Positions 45,706-54,327 of a DNA stretch of 64,000 nt are shown here, piece after piece. This stretch comes from Erwinia sp. SLM-02. Lineage in GTDB: Bacteria; Pseudomonadota; Gammaproteobacteria; Enterobacterales; Enterobacteriaceae. A model generated the notes under the pieces. That model did no database searches, was not told the DNA's origin, and saw only the letters and a program-made list of their open reading frames with translations. Every line of letters starts with the position of its first letter. The first letter of the stretch is position 1. The DNA lies in NCBI RefSeq assembly GCF_037450285.1, contig NZ_JAQISN010000004.1:371278-435277 (forward strand), given 5' to 3'. The position numbers were made by a program, and so were the translations under genes.

Positions 45706-46814
45706 TAAGGTTTAAAGCCATCGGTCTTTAACAGGCTGTTCAACACGCTGAGGTCGGTTTCAAACTCCAGCGTGTCATTCTCCAGCAGGCGAATATGCTG
45801 TTGGGCAAACGCCGAGTGCAGCGCCTGTAGCGCCTGTAAATATTGCTGTTCAATCTCGTCGGTCCTGCCGTGCAGGCTCAGCTGCTGTGACAGTGACAGG
45901 CCGCGCTTCACCACATTAGTAACCTGCGGCAGATAGCGCTGCAGAAAGGCCGTACCGGGCTGAACATCGGCAGGATCCTCCTGCATACACCCCAGAATGC
46001 GCTGCGCGTAGTCAATAACCCCGTCCAGCTCCTTTTGTAACAGCGCCGGCAGCGGAGACTGTTGCTGTAATCGGTAGATTTCCTGCCAGAAGAGGGTAAA
46101 GGGGCGCTGGGCATCGGTCAGATCGGCGTGCTCCTGGGCGGCGGACAACGCTTCGCTATCATCCCCGCAGGCCTGTTTTTCCGCCGCCGGCGCCGCTGTT
46201 TTTTTGGGCCCGAACCCGATGTCCGGATCTGCATCCTCGGCAATAGCGTTGCGCCGCCTGGCTCTGTCGACGAGCCACTTCTCGCGAACGGCAGTCAGCA
46301 GCGTTAACGCAACAAACAGGCCAAAAAACACCTCATGCGAGACGTGTTCGTAAATCATCACATAGGCGATACCTGAAACCAGTAGCAGCAGCAGGGGGGA
46401 AACAGCCGGGGTATTTTGACGGCTGGCGAGGGCGATAAAGTAGCCTGATGCGGCCATCCAGCAGGGCGTGGCGATCGGATCGCCAAAAAACAGCCACAGC
46501 ATTCCGGCCGGCAGGCTCCAGCAGAAACAGCGGCGGCAGTAAACGAACAGATGTAGCAGAACGATCATGCTGGGCCAGACGAGAAACAGAAAGTCATTCT
46601 GGCCGTCGGAACCGGTCAGGGTGGCACGGGAGTGTTCTTCTGAGTGGCCCAACACCGTGCAAATGCTGATGAACAAGGCGACGAAAACGTACAGTACCAG
46701 CTGTACGGCGATCTTTGACCCGCGCGAGCGGTTGTAAAGGCCACTAAACCCGCCCTCAGCTTCGCCCTTCAGTTTACCGACGGCAGCCGCGCGTTGAGCT
46801 TCAGTGGCTTTCAT
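45705..46814 (-). CDS. XpaC-like membrane protein paired with TelA
   Basis: 369 residues. N-terminal half with several membrane helices (about residues 38-175), a charged Ala/Asp linker, then a cytosolic helical C-terminal domain (about 230-365) resembling XpaC, the '5-bromo-4-chloroindolyl phosphate hydrolysis' family. Its features are F-L-x-R-Y-L-P and a closing L-L-K-T-D-G. The start at 46814 lies 14 nt inside the telA-like gene, so the two are coupled. Phosphatase activity is doubtful for this family; real function unknown. The membrane half is large compared with Bacillus XpaC. Confidence 0.75.
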   Translation of the reverse strand: MKATEAQRAAAVGKLKGEAEGGFSGLYNRSRGSKIAVQLVLYVFVALFISICTVLGHSEEHSRATLTGSDGQNDFLFLVWPSMIVLLHLFVYCRRCFCWSLPAGMLWLFFGDPIATPCWMAASGYFIALASRQNTPAVSPLLLLLVSGIAYVMIYEHVSHEVFFGLFVALTLLTAVREKWLVDRARRRNAIAEDADPDIGFGPKKTAAPAAEKQACGDDSEALSAAQEHADLTDAQRPFTLFWQEIYRLQQQSPLPALLQKELDGVIDYAQRILGCMQEDPADVQPGTAFLQRYLPQVTNVVKRGLSLSQQLSLHGRTDEIEQQYLQALQALHSAFAQQHIRLLENDTLEFETDLSVLNSLLKTDGFKP

Positions 46815-47931
46815 TGGTTTCAACCCGTTCCTGCGGTGCCGCTTTCGCCTGAACAATCCCCGCGATGCGCTGCTTCATTTCCTGCTCCATATTGCCCAGC
46901 TCCTGTTCCACTTCCAAGCGACGCTGACGTGCATCGGTCGCGATGGTTAGCGTCTCTTCCAGCGTGTCGAGCAGCCGCGACTGCACGTCACGCAGGGTTT
47001 CGATGTCTACCACCGATCGTTCCACCTGGGTGGCGGTTTCCACACTACCGCTTTGTAGCCGCTCCGCATTGCGCTTCAGCATCTGATTGGTGGTATCGGC
47101 GACGTCTTTCTGCAGCTGCGCGGCCTGGCGCTGAGAGTAGAGCGAGATCCCCAGCACTATCTGGCTTTTCCAGACTGGAATGGTGGTGAGAATACTGCTC
47201 TGAATTTTTTCCGCCAGCGACTGGCTGTTGCTCTGCATCAGGCGGATCTGTGGTGCGGTCTGAACGGCGAGGGTGCGCGACAATAGCAGATCGTGCAGGC
47301 GGCGCTCAAAACGCTGGATCGCCGCCAGCAGGTCACTCACGTGCTGTGCATCCATGGCATCGCCCGTTTCCCGGGCGCGGGCCTGTGCCTCGGCCAGCTC
47401 ATGGCTTGCGGTCAGCTCAAGCTTCTGCTTACCGGCGATGATATGCAGACTGACCTGCTGGAAGAACTCGCGATTGCGCTGGAACAGCTGCTCCAGAGTG
47501 GCAATATTCCGCAGCAGTCCGGTTTGTGCCTGGGCCAGTTTTTGTGTCAGCGAATCAACCTGCTGCGTCAGGGTGTGGTATTCCAGCAGCGTGCGTTCCA
47601 CCCGGTTGAACAGGCTGCCAATCAGCGGCACGGAAGCCAGCCAGCTTTTTGGCTGACCCAATATGCCGGGATCGACGCCCTTCACTTTCTGCAACAGGTC
47701 GGTAATTTGCTGACCGACCTCGCCTGCATCCTTAGCACGAACTTCAGCCATCAGCGTATCGGCAAAGCGTGAGATGCCGTTCATGGTGTTAGCACCATAG
47801 GCAATCGCCATCAGCGGATCGTTGATATCGGTCTGTGCAATCAGCGCGGCAACCTGCTGCTGTTCACTTTCATTGAGGACAGGAGCCGCGGCGGTATCCG
47901 TTAATTCGCGGGAGAGAGCGAGTTCCGACAT
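46801..47931 (-). CDS. TelA/KlaA-family 'toxic anion resistance' protein
   Basis: 376 residues, no signal peptide and almost wholly helical. The family name comes from plasmid tellurite resistance (TelA/KlaA); Bacillus YaaN is a chromosomal relative. Visible family features: an N-terminal S-E-x-E-Q-Q-Q-V segment, the S-R-F-A-D-T-L region near 55, and Q-R-Q-A-A-Q-L-Q near 270. Overlaps the downstream XpaC-like gene. The pair recurs across bacteria but its native role is not settled; association with membrane stress is inference. Confidence 0.85.
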   Translation of the reverse strand: MSELALSRELTDTAAAPVLNESEQQQVAALIAQTDINDPLMAIAYGANTMNGISRFADTLMAEVRAKDAGEVGQQITDLLQKVKGVDPGILGQPKSWLASVPLIGSLFNRVERTLLEYHTLTQQVDSLTQKLAQAQTGLLRNIATLEQLFQRNREFFQQVSLHIIAGKQKLELTASHELAEAQARARETGDAMDAQHVSDLLAAIQRFERRLHDLLLSRTLAVQTAPQIRLMQSNSQSLAEKIQSSILTTIPVWKSQIVLGISLYSQRQAAQLQKDVADTTNQMLKRNAERLQSGSVETATQVERSVVDIETLRDVQSRLLDTLEETLTIATDARQRRLEVEQELGNMEQEMKQRIAGIVQAKAAPQERVETNESH

Positions 47932-48152
47932 AAGAATATCCTTATTTATTATGTGGTAATCATTCAGGCGGGATTAAGGTAACAGGAAATGGCGAAGAGA
48001 CAAACAACCGTGCCACGCGGATGAATAGGCTATCGGGCCTGACGCGGTGCTATGTGCGCTTTCCGGCAGGCTTTTGCGGAAAAACTACTAAGCACACTTT
48101 AATATAAAAAAGAATTTTTAATTACTTTATTGCGATAGTCGCGCCCGGTTAC

Positions 48153-48162
48153 AAAGGAGGTG
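48153..48162 (+). promoter_or_regulatory. Orphan strong Shine-Dalgarno-like sequence in the tauA leader
   Basis: AAAGGAGGTG contains a nine-base match to the 16S rRNA anti-SD but no usable start codon follows at 5-10 nt. tauA starts 31 nt further on, after its own GGAG. Could be a ribosome standby site or chance. Confidence 0.4.
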
Positions 48163-48193
48163 TTCACCGATAACAACAATACTGGAGCGGGCT

Positions 48194-49171
48194 ATGGCGG
48201 GTAAATTTACGATTTCAATTCTGGCAGCGGCACTGGGGCTGGCAGCACTTAACGCACAGGCGGTGGACGTGACCGTCGCTTATCAGACATCCGCAGAGCC
48301 GGCAAAAGTTGCGCAGGCCGACGGCACCTTCGCCAAAGAGAGCGGGGCAAACGTTGACTGGCGCAAGTTCGACAGCGGCGCCAGCGTGGTCAGGGCACTG
48401 GCTTCCGGCGATGTGCAGATTGGTAACCTCGGCTCCAGCCCGCTCGCCGTCGCGGCCAGCCAGGGCGTGCCGATTGAAGTCTTCCTGCTGGCCTCGCAGC
48501 TCGGTAACTCCGAAGCGCTGGTCGTGAAAAAGAACATTAAGGATCCGAAGGACCTGATTGGTAAACGTATTGCCGTACCGTTTATCTCCACCACGCACTA
48601 CAGCCTGCTGGCCTCGCTGAAGCACTGGGGCATTAAGCCGGGCCAGGTTCAGATTATTAACCTGCAGCCACCGGCCATTATTGCCGCCTGGCAGCGCGGA
48701 GATATCGACGGTGCCTACGTCTGGTCACCGGCGGTAAACCAGCTGGAAAAAGACGGCACCGTACTGACCGACTCTTCACAGGTTGGGAAATGGGGGTCGC
48801 CGACGCTCGATGTCTGGGTGGTGCGTAAGGACTTTGCCGAGAAGCATCCTGAGGTGGTCACCGCTTTTGCCCGCAGCGCGCTGGCTCCGCAAAAAGCCTA
48901 TATCGACAACCCGGAAGCCTGGCTGAAGCAGGATGACAACCTGAGCAAGCTGTCGCGCCTGAGCGGCGTACCGACCGAAGATGTGCCGGTGCTGGTGAAG
49001 GGCAACACCTATCTGACAGCGCAGCAGCAGGTGCAGGAGCTGAACGGCCCGGTGAATAAGGCGATTGTTGATACCGCTAACTTCCTGAAAGAGCAGGGCA
49101 AGGTACCGCAGGTGGCCAGCGACTACAGCAGCTTTGTCACCGATCGTTTTGTTAAACCCCTGACGCAATAA
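48194..49171 (+). CDS. tauA: Taurine ABC transporter, periplasmic binding protein
   Basis: 325 residues (E. coli 320). Signal peptide with cut after A-Q-A near residue 23. The mature protein is of the TauA/SsuA type: V-A-Y-Q-T-S-A-E-P-A-K at its start and G-N-L-G-S-S-P near 78. It binds taurine in the periplasm for TauBC. Ribosome site GGAG. First gene of tauABCD; 14 bp to tauB. Confidence 0.95.
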   Translation: MAGKFTISILAAALGLAALNAQAVDVTVAYQTSAEPAKVAQADGTFAKESGANVDWRKFDSGASVVRALASGDVQIGNLGSSPLAVAASQGVPIEVFLLASQLGNSEALVVKKNIKDPKDLIGKRIAVPFISTTHYSLLASLKHWGIKPGQVQIINLQPPAIIAAWQRGDIDGAYVWSPAVNQLEKDGTVLTDSSQVGKWGSPTLDVWVVRKDFAEKHPEVVTAFARSALAPQKAYIDNPEAWLKQDDNLSKLSRLSGVPTEDVPVLVKGNTYLTAQQQVQELNGPVNKAIVDTANFLKEQGKVPQVASDYSSFVTDRFVKPLTQ

Positions 49172-49185
49172 GCGAGGTAAAGCCG

Positions 49186-49953
49186 ATGCTGTCCGTCTCT
49201 CATCTCAGCGCCCGCTATCAGAACCAGCTGGCGCTCCAGGATATTAATCTGTCGATCGACAGCGGTGAGCTGCTGGTGGTGCTGGGGCCGTCCGGCTGCG
49301 GCAAAACAACGCTGCTGAACCTGATTGCCGGCTTTATCCCGGCGGAGAGCGGCAGCATTACGCTGGATGGCAAGGCGGTCACCGGCCCGGGTGCCGATCG
49401 CGGCGTGGTGTTCCAGAATGAGGGGCTGCTGCCCTGGCGTAACGTGCTGGATAACGTCGCCTTCGGCCTGCAGCTGGCCGGGATAGAGAAAAATGAACGG
49501 CGCGAAATCGCCCGGCAGATGCTGAAGAAAGTGGGACTGGCGGGCGCAGAACGCCGCTTTATCTGGCAGCTTTCCGGCGGGATGCGTCAGCGGGTGGGCA
49601 TTGCCCGCGCGCTGGCGGCCGATCCGCGGCTGCTGCTGCTGGATGAACCGTTCGGCGCGCTGGATGCGTTTACCCGCGAACAGATGCAGGAGCTGCTGCT
49701 GACGCTCTGGCGCGACAGCGGCAAGCAGATCCTGTTAATCACCCACGACATCGAAGAGGCGGTATTCCTTGCCAGCGAGCTGGTGCTGTTATCGCCTGGC
49801 CCCGGCCGCGTCGTTGAACGCCTTGCGCTGGATTTCGGCCGCCGCTACGCCAATGGCGAACCGTGCCGGTCGATTAAGTCCGACCCGGCGTTTATTGAAC
49901 GCCGTGAATATGTCCTTAGCCGGGTATTCCACCAGCGCGAGGTGTTGGTATGA
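49186..49953 (+). CDS. tauB: Taurine ABC transporter, ATPase
   Basis: 255 residues, exact family length. Walker A G-P-S-G-C-G-K-T near residue 34, Q-loop near 80, signature L-S-G-G-M-R-Q-R near 131, Walker B L-L-L-L-D-E-P near 149 and the H-loop histidine in I-T-H-D. Powers taurine import through TauC. Overlaps tauC by 4 nt. Confidence 0.96.
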   Translation: MLSVSHLSARYQNQLALQDINLSIDSGELLVVLGPSGCGKTTLLNLIAGFIPAESGSITLDGKAVTGPGADRGVVFQNEGLLPWRNVLDNVAFGLQLAGIEKNERREIARQMLKKVGLAGAERRFIWQLSGGMRQRVGIARALAADPRLLLLDEPFGALDAFTREQMQELLLTLWRDSGKQILLITHDIEEAVFLASELVLLSPGPGRVVERLALDFGRRYANGEPCRSIKSDPAFIERREYVLSRVFHQREVLV

Positions 49954-50777
49954 GCTCACTGATTAATGAAAAAAGCACGGTTCGCCATCCGCGTCTGCGC
50001 TGGCCGCTGTCCCGCCAGCTGACGCTGAGTAGCGCCACCCTGGTGGTGGTTGTCGCGGTGTGGTGGCTGGTGACCGCGCTTCAGCTGGTGGCGCCGCTGT
50101 TCCTGCCGCCGCCGCAGCAGGTACTGCAGAAGCTGCTGACGATCGCCGGCCCAACCGGCTTTATGGATGCCACCCTGTGGCAGCATCTGGGTGCCAGCCT
50201 GACCCGTATTTTGATCGCGCTGCTGGCCGCGGTGGTGATTGGCGTGCCGGTGGGTATTTTTATGGGGCTGAGTGAGACGGTTCGCGGCATTCTCGACCCG
50301 CTGATTGAGCTTTATCGCCCGGTACCGCCGCTGGCCTATCTGCCGCTGATGGTTATCTGGTTTGGCATTGGCGAAACGTCGAAAATCCTGCTGATTTACC
50401 TGGCGATATTTGCCCCGGTAGCGATGTCCGCGCTCGCGGGGGTGAAAAGCGCTCAGCAGGTGCGCCTGCGTGCCGCGCGTTCGCTGGGCGCCAGCCGCTG
50501 GCAGGTGCTGTGGTTTGTCGTCCTGCCCGGCGCGCTGCCGGAAATTCTCACCGGTTTACGCATTGGTCTGGGCGTGGGCTGGTCAACGCTGGTGGCGGCC
50601 GAGCTGATTGCCGCCACGCGCGGCCTTGGTTTTATGGTGCAATCCGCGGGGGAGTTCCTCGCCACCGATGTGGTGCTGGCAGGCATTGCGGTGATTGCCC
50701 TGATTGCTTTTGCACTTGAGCTGGGGCTGCGTGCCTTACAGCGTCGTTTAACCCCGTGGCACGGAGCACAGTCATGA
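49950..50777 (+). CDS. tauC: Taurine ABC transporter, permease
   Basis: 275 residues, exact family length. Six membrane helices with the BPD-transp-1 EAA loop (A-A-R-S-L-G-A-S near residue 173) that contacts the ATPase TauB. Overlaps both tauB and tauD by 4 nt (ATGA junctions), typical of a tightly coupled operon. Confidence 0.95.
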   Translation: MSSLINEKSTVRHPRLRWPLSRQLTLSSATLVVVVAVWWLVTALQLVAPLFLPPPQQVLQKLLTIAGPTGFMDATLWQHLGASLTRILIALLAAVVIGVPVGIFMGLSETVRGILDPLIELYRPVPPLAYLPLMVIWFGIGETSKILLIYLAIFAPVAMSALAGVKSAQQVRLRAARSLGASRWQVLWFVVLPGALPEILTGLRIGLGVGWSTLVAAELIAATRGLGFMVQSAGEFLATDVVLAGIAVIALIAFALELGLRALQRRLTPWHGAQS

Positions 50778-51637
50778 ACGAACGTATTACTATTCAGCCG
50801 CTTGGGCCTTACATTGGTGCTCAGGTCAGCAATCTGGATTTACGCCTTCCGCTTAGCGATGGCCAGTTTGAACAGCTTTACCATGCGCTGATCCGCCACC
50901 AGGTGCTGTTCCTGCGCGATCAGCCGATAACGCCGCAGCAGCAGCGAGCGCTGGCCGCGCGCTTCGGCGATCTGCATATTCATCCGGTCTATCCTCATGC
51001 TCCCGGCGTGGAGGAAGTTATCGTGCTGGATACCCACGATGATAATCCTCCGGATAACGATAACTGGCATACCGACGTGACCTTTATTGAAACGCCGCCC
51101 GCCGGGGCGATTCTTGCGGCAAAGCACCTGCCTGAAACCGGCGGCGATACGCTATGGGCCAGCGGAATTGCCGCCTGGGATGCGCTGTCCGGGCCGTTGC
51201 AGCAGCTGCTAAGCGGGCTGCTGGCGGAACACGACTTTAAGAAATCGTTCCAGGAGTACAAATATCGCGGTAGCGAAGAGGAGCATCAGCGCTGGCAGCA
51301 GGCGGTCGCGAAGAACCCCCCGCTGCTGCATCCGGTGGTGCGCACCCATCCGGTCAGCGGTAAGCAGGCGCTGTTTGTTAACGAAGGCTTCACCACGCGC
51401 ATTGTTGGCATCAAGGAAAAAGAGAGTGATGCGCTGCTGCGCTTCCTGTTCGCCCATATCACTAAACCGGAGTTTCAGGTCCGCTGGCGATGGCAGGAGA
51501 ATGACGTGGCGATTTGGGATAACCGGGTGACTCAGCACTACGCCAATGCCGATTATCTGCCGCAGCGGCGCATCATGCACCGCGCGACGATCCTGGGGGA
51601 TAAGCCGTTCTACCACGGCGAAAAGAACCGTAGTTAA
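50774..51637 (+). CDS. tauD: Taurine dioxygenase (alpha-ketoglutarate-dependent)
   Basis: 287 residues (E. coli 283). Non-heme Fe(II) enzyme that oxidises taurine to release sulfite. Iron ligands H99 and D101 are in W-H-T-D and the distal His in T-Q-H-Y-A-N; R-R-I-M-H-R near the C-terminus binds alpha-ketoglutarate. The start at 50774 overlaps tauC. Completes tauABCD, used when sulfate or cysteine is scarce; in E. coli the operon is switched on by Cbl/CysB, for which I saw no clear site here. Confidence 0.96.
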   Translation: MNERITIQPLGPYIGAQVSNLDLRLPLSDGQFEQLYHALIRHQVLFLRDQPITPQQQRALAARFGDLHIHPVYPHAPGVEEVIVLDTHDDNPPDNDNWHTDVTFIETPPAGAILAAKHLPETGGDTLWASGIAAWDALSGPLQQLLSGLLAEHDFKKSFQEYKYRGSEEEHQRWQQAVAKNPPLLHPVVRTHPVSGKQALFVNEGFTTRIVGIKEKESDALLRFLFAHITKPEFQVRWRWQENDVAIWDNRVTQHYANADYLPQRRIMHRATILGDKPFYHGEKNRS

Positions 51638-51642
51638 AATGA

Positions 51643-51746
51643 CTGTACCGGAGCGAGACAAGGCGTCAGGAACTGAGCGAGCGGAGCATACTGATGTATG
51701 TGAGCATCGCGAAGTGACGCAACAACGCAGTCGCAGCCCGGTACAG
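51643..51746. repeat. Nested palindromic element between tauD and yheS
   Basis: A roughly 104-bp structured element fills the space between the convergent tauD and yheS stops. Nested perfect arms: CTGTACCGG (51643-51651) / CCGGTACAG (51738-51746); GCGA (51653) / TCGC (51731); GCGTCA (51663) / TGACGC (51715); GCGA (51677) / TCGC (51707); CATAC (51687) / GTATG (51696), loop TGAT. T-runs flank it on both strands, so it may terminate both genes. Its complexity suggests a dispersed intergenic repeat; no second copy was seen in this window. Confidence 0.7.
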
Positions 51747-51751
51747 GCGTT

Positions 51752-53650
51752 TTATTGCAGCATCGATTCAAGCTGTTCCTGCGCGTCCAGCCACTCCATT
51801 TCGCTCTCTTCCAGCGCGGATTTTGCCGCTGCCTGCTGCTGCAGTGCGGCGGTGAGATCGGCCTTGCGGCTTTGCTCGTAGATCGCCGTGTCTGACAGCT
51901 TCGCTTCGGCATCCGCCAGCTGAAGGTTGTGCTTCTCCATCAGCTTTTCCAGCTTTTCAATCTGCTTGCGCAGCGGCTGCGTTTGAGTGCGCAGTTCGGC
52001 TTCGCGGCGCTTCTGATCCTTACGGGACTGCGCGCTGTTGGCGCTTTCGGTCTTCGGCGCGGCGTCTGCCGCTACCTGTTTTTGCAGGTCGCTGAGCCAC
52101 TGCTGGTAATCCTCCAGATCGCCGTCAAAGGCTTCCACTTTACCGTCGTGCACCAGGTAGAGATCGTCGGTTGTGGATCGCAGCAGGTGACGATCGTGGG
52201 ATACCACCACCAGCGCCCCCTCAAAGTCGATCAGCGCTTCGGTTAAGGCCTGGCGCATATCCAGATCGAGGTGGTTGGTCGGTTCATCAAGCAGCAGCAG
52301 GTTAGGACGCTGCCAGACGATCAGCGCCAGCACCAGACGGGCTTTCTCGCCGCCGGAGAAGCGCTTCGTTTCCTCGGTGACTTTATCCCCCTGGAAGCCG
52401 AAGCCGCCGAGGTAATCGCGCAGCTGCTGTTCCAGCACTTTGGGTGCCAGCCGCACCAGGTGCTGTAGCGGGGATTCATCCGCGCGTAAGAATTCCAGCT
52501 GATGCTGGGCGAAGTAGCCCAGCTTGATGCCTTTTGCCAGACCGATGTCGCCCTGCAGCGGGGCCAGTTCGCCCGCCAGCAGCTTAATCAGGGTGGATTT
52601 ACCGGCACCGTTACGGCCAAGCAGGCCAATACGCGAACCGGGCACCAGGTTGAGCTTGATGGAGTTCAGGATTTTTCTGTCGCCGTAGCCCGCGCTGACT
52701 TTTTCCATTTTCAGCAGGGGATTAGGCAGGCTTTCCGGCTCGCGGAAGCTGAAGGTAAACGGGTTGTCGACGTGCGCCGGGGCGATAAGCTCCATGCGTT
52801 CCAGCATTTTGATACGGCTTTGTGCCTGTTTGGCCTTGGTCGCCTTGGCCTTGAAGCGGTCGATAAAGCTTTGCAGATGCGCCACTTTTTGCTGCTGGTG
52901 CTCAAACATCGACTGCTGCTGCGCCAGTTTGGTGGCGCGCTGGATTTCGAACGAGCTGTAGTTGCCGGTGTACTCGTAAATCGTTTGCTGTTCGATATGC
53001 AGGATCTTATCCACCACCGGATCGAGGAAGTCACGGTCGTGGGAGATCAGGATCAGCGTGCCGCTGTAGCTTTTCAGCCAGCGCTCCAGCCAGATCACCG
53101 CATCCAGATCGAGGTGGTTAGTCGGTTCATCAAGCAGCAGCAGGTCAGAGCGGCAGAGCAGGGCCTGGGCGAGATTAAGGCGCATGCGCCAGCCGCCGGA
53201 AAAATCGCTAACCGGGCGCTGCAGCTGTTCCTGGCTAAAGCCCAAACCGCTAAGAAGGCTGGCCGCGCGGGACTGTATTGTCCATGCCTGAATCGCATCC
53301 AGCTTGCCGTGCAGCGTAGCGATGGCATGGCCGTCATTAATGTCGTTGGCGTGGGCTAATTCGGACTCAAGCTGACGAAATTCGCGGTCACCGTCGATAA
53401 CATACTCAATAGCGGCAACGTCCAGCGCGGGCGTTTCCTGATTAACCCACGCCAGCGACCAGCTCCCGGGATAGCTGAAGCTGCCGGCATCGGCGCTTAT
53501 CTCGTTTTTAAGCAGAGCCAGCAGCGTAGATTTACCGCAGCCGTTTTTACCGACCAGGCCCACTTTCTGACCGGGATTGATAGTCGCCGTAGCGTTATCC
53601 AGCAGTACGCGGACACCGCGACGAATTTGTAACGAGGAGAATACAATCAT
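51752..53650 (-). CDS. yheS: ABC-F family ATPase YheS
   Basis: 632 residues (E. coli 637). Two ABC ATPase domains without membrane segments. Walker A G-K-N-G-C-G-K-S near residue 34 and G-R-N-G-A-G-K-S near 345; signatures F-S-G-G-W and F-S-G-G-E; two L-L-L-D-E-P-T-N-H-L-D Walker B motifs. A charged linker joins them and a coiled-coil tail ends the protein. ABC-F proteins act on ribosomes; YheS is thought to aid translation of difficult nascent chains. Divergent from kefG. Confidence 0.94.
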   Translation of the reverse strand: MIVFSSLQIRRGVRVLLDNATATINPGQKVGLVGKNGCGKSTLLALLKNEISADAGSFSYPGSWSLAWVNQETPALDVAAIEYVIDGDREFRQLESELAHANDINDGHAIATLHGKLDAIQAWTIQSRAASLLSGLGFSQEQLQRPVSDFSGGWRMRLNLAQALLCRSDLLLLDEPTNHLDLDAVIWLERWLKSYSGTLILISHDRDFLDPVVDKILHIEQQTIYEYTGNYSSFEIQRATKLAQQQSMFEHQQQKVAHLQSFIDRFKAKATKAKQAQSRIKMLERMELIAPAHVDNPFTFSFREPESLPNPLLKMEKVSAGYGDRKILNSIKLNLVPGSRIGLLGRNGAGKSTLIKLLAGELAPLQGDIGLAKGIKLGYFAQHQLEFLRADESPLQHLVRLAPKVLEQQLRDYLGGFGFQGDKVTEETKRFSGGEKARLVLALIVWQRPNLLLLDEPTNHLDLDMRQALTEALIDFEGALVVVSHDRHLLRSTTDDLYLVHDGKVEAFDGDLEDYQQWLSDLQKQVAADAAPKTESANSAQSRKDQKRREAELRTQTQPLRKQIEKLEKLMEKHNLQLADAEAKLSDTAIYEQSRKADLTAALQQQAAAKSALEESEMEWLDAQEQLESMLQ

Positions 53651-53772
53651 AAGCGCCGTAAGTTCAGAGTATGTTAAATTAAGTCATCATAATCAGTTTG
53701 TCGGAATCAAGTATTCCGTTGCGTCGTGCATGGTAGCGGAAATCCCCGTCCGTGACGACGATTTGGAGGGGA

Positions 53773-54327
53773 ATGATGTCGCAGCCGCCTAAAGTTCTGC
53801 TGTTGTATGCCCATCCGGAGTCTCAAGATTCGATCGCTAATCGTGTTTTGCTGCAGCCGGCCCGTAATCTGGAACACGTGACGGTCCATGACTTATACGC
53901 ACACTATCCCGATTTTTTTATCGATATTCACCATGAGCAGCAGCTGCTGCGTGACCATCAAATCATCGTCTTTCAGCACCCGCTCTACACCTACAGCTGC
54001 CCGGCGCTGCTGAAGGAGTGGATGGACCGCGTGTTGTCCCGTGGTTTTGCCAGCGGGCCGGGCGGTAACGTGCTGGAAGGCAAATACTGGCGCAGTGTGA
54101 TCACCACCGGGGAACCGGAAGCGGCCTACCAACAGGAAGGGCTTAACCGCTATCCAATGTCTGAGATTATGCGGCCGTTTGAGCTGACGGCGCAGATGTG
54201 CCGGATGCACTGGCTGACCCCGATGATCGTCTACTGGGCGCGTCGGCAGTCCGCAGAAACCATGAAAAATTATGCCAATGCCTATGATGACTGGCTGGAA
54301 AATCCACTGCCCTATGGAGGTGTTTAA
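53773..54327 (+). CDS. kefG: KefB ancillary protein KefG
   Basis: 184 residues, the E. coli length. Flavodoxin-like NAD(P)H quinone oxidoreductase fold that binds KefB and is required for full efflux activity. Motifs: L-L-Y-A-H-P-E-S-Q-D-S near residue 9, F-Q-H-P-L-Y-T-Y-S-C-P-A near 68 and F-A-S-G-P-G-G near 92. The start at 53773 follows GGAGGGGA; an in-frame ATG at 53752 is rejected. Overlaps kefB by one base (TAATG). Confidence 0.95.
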   Translation: MMSQPPKVLLLYAHPESQDSIANRVLLQPARNLEHVTVHDLYAHYPDFFIDIHHEQQLLRDHQIIVFQHPLYTYSCPALLKEWMDRVLSRGFASGPGGNVLEGKYWRSVITTGEPEAAYQQEGLNRYPMSEIMRPFELTAQMCRMHWLTPMIVYWARRQSAETMKNYANAYDDWLENPLPYGGV

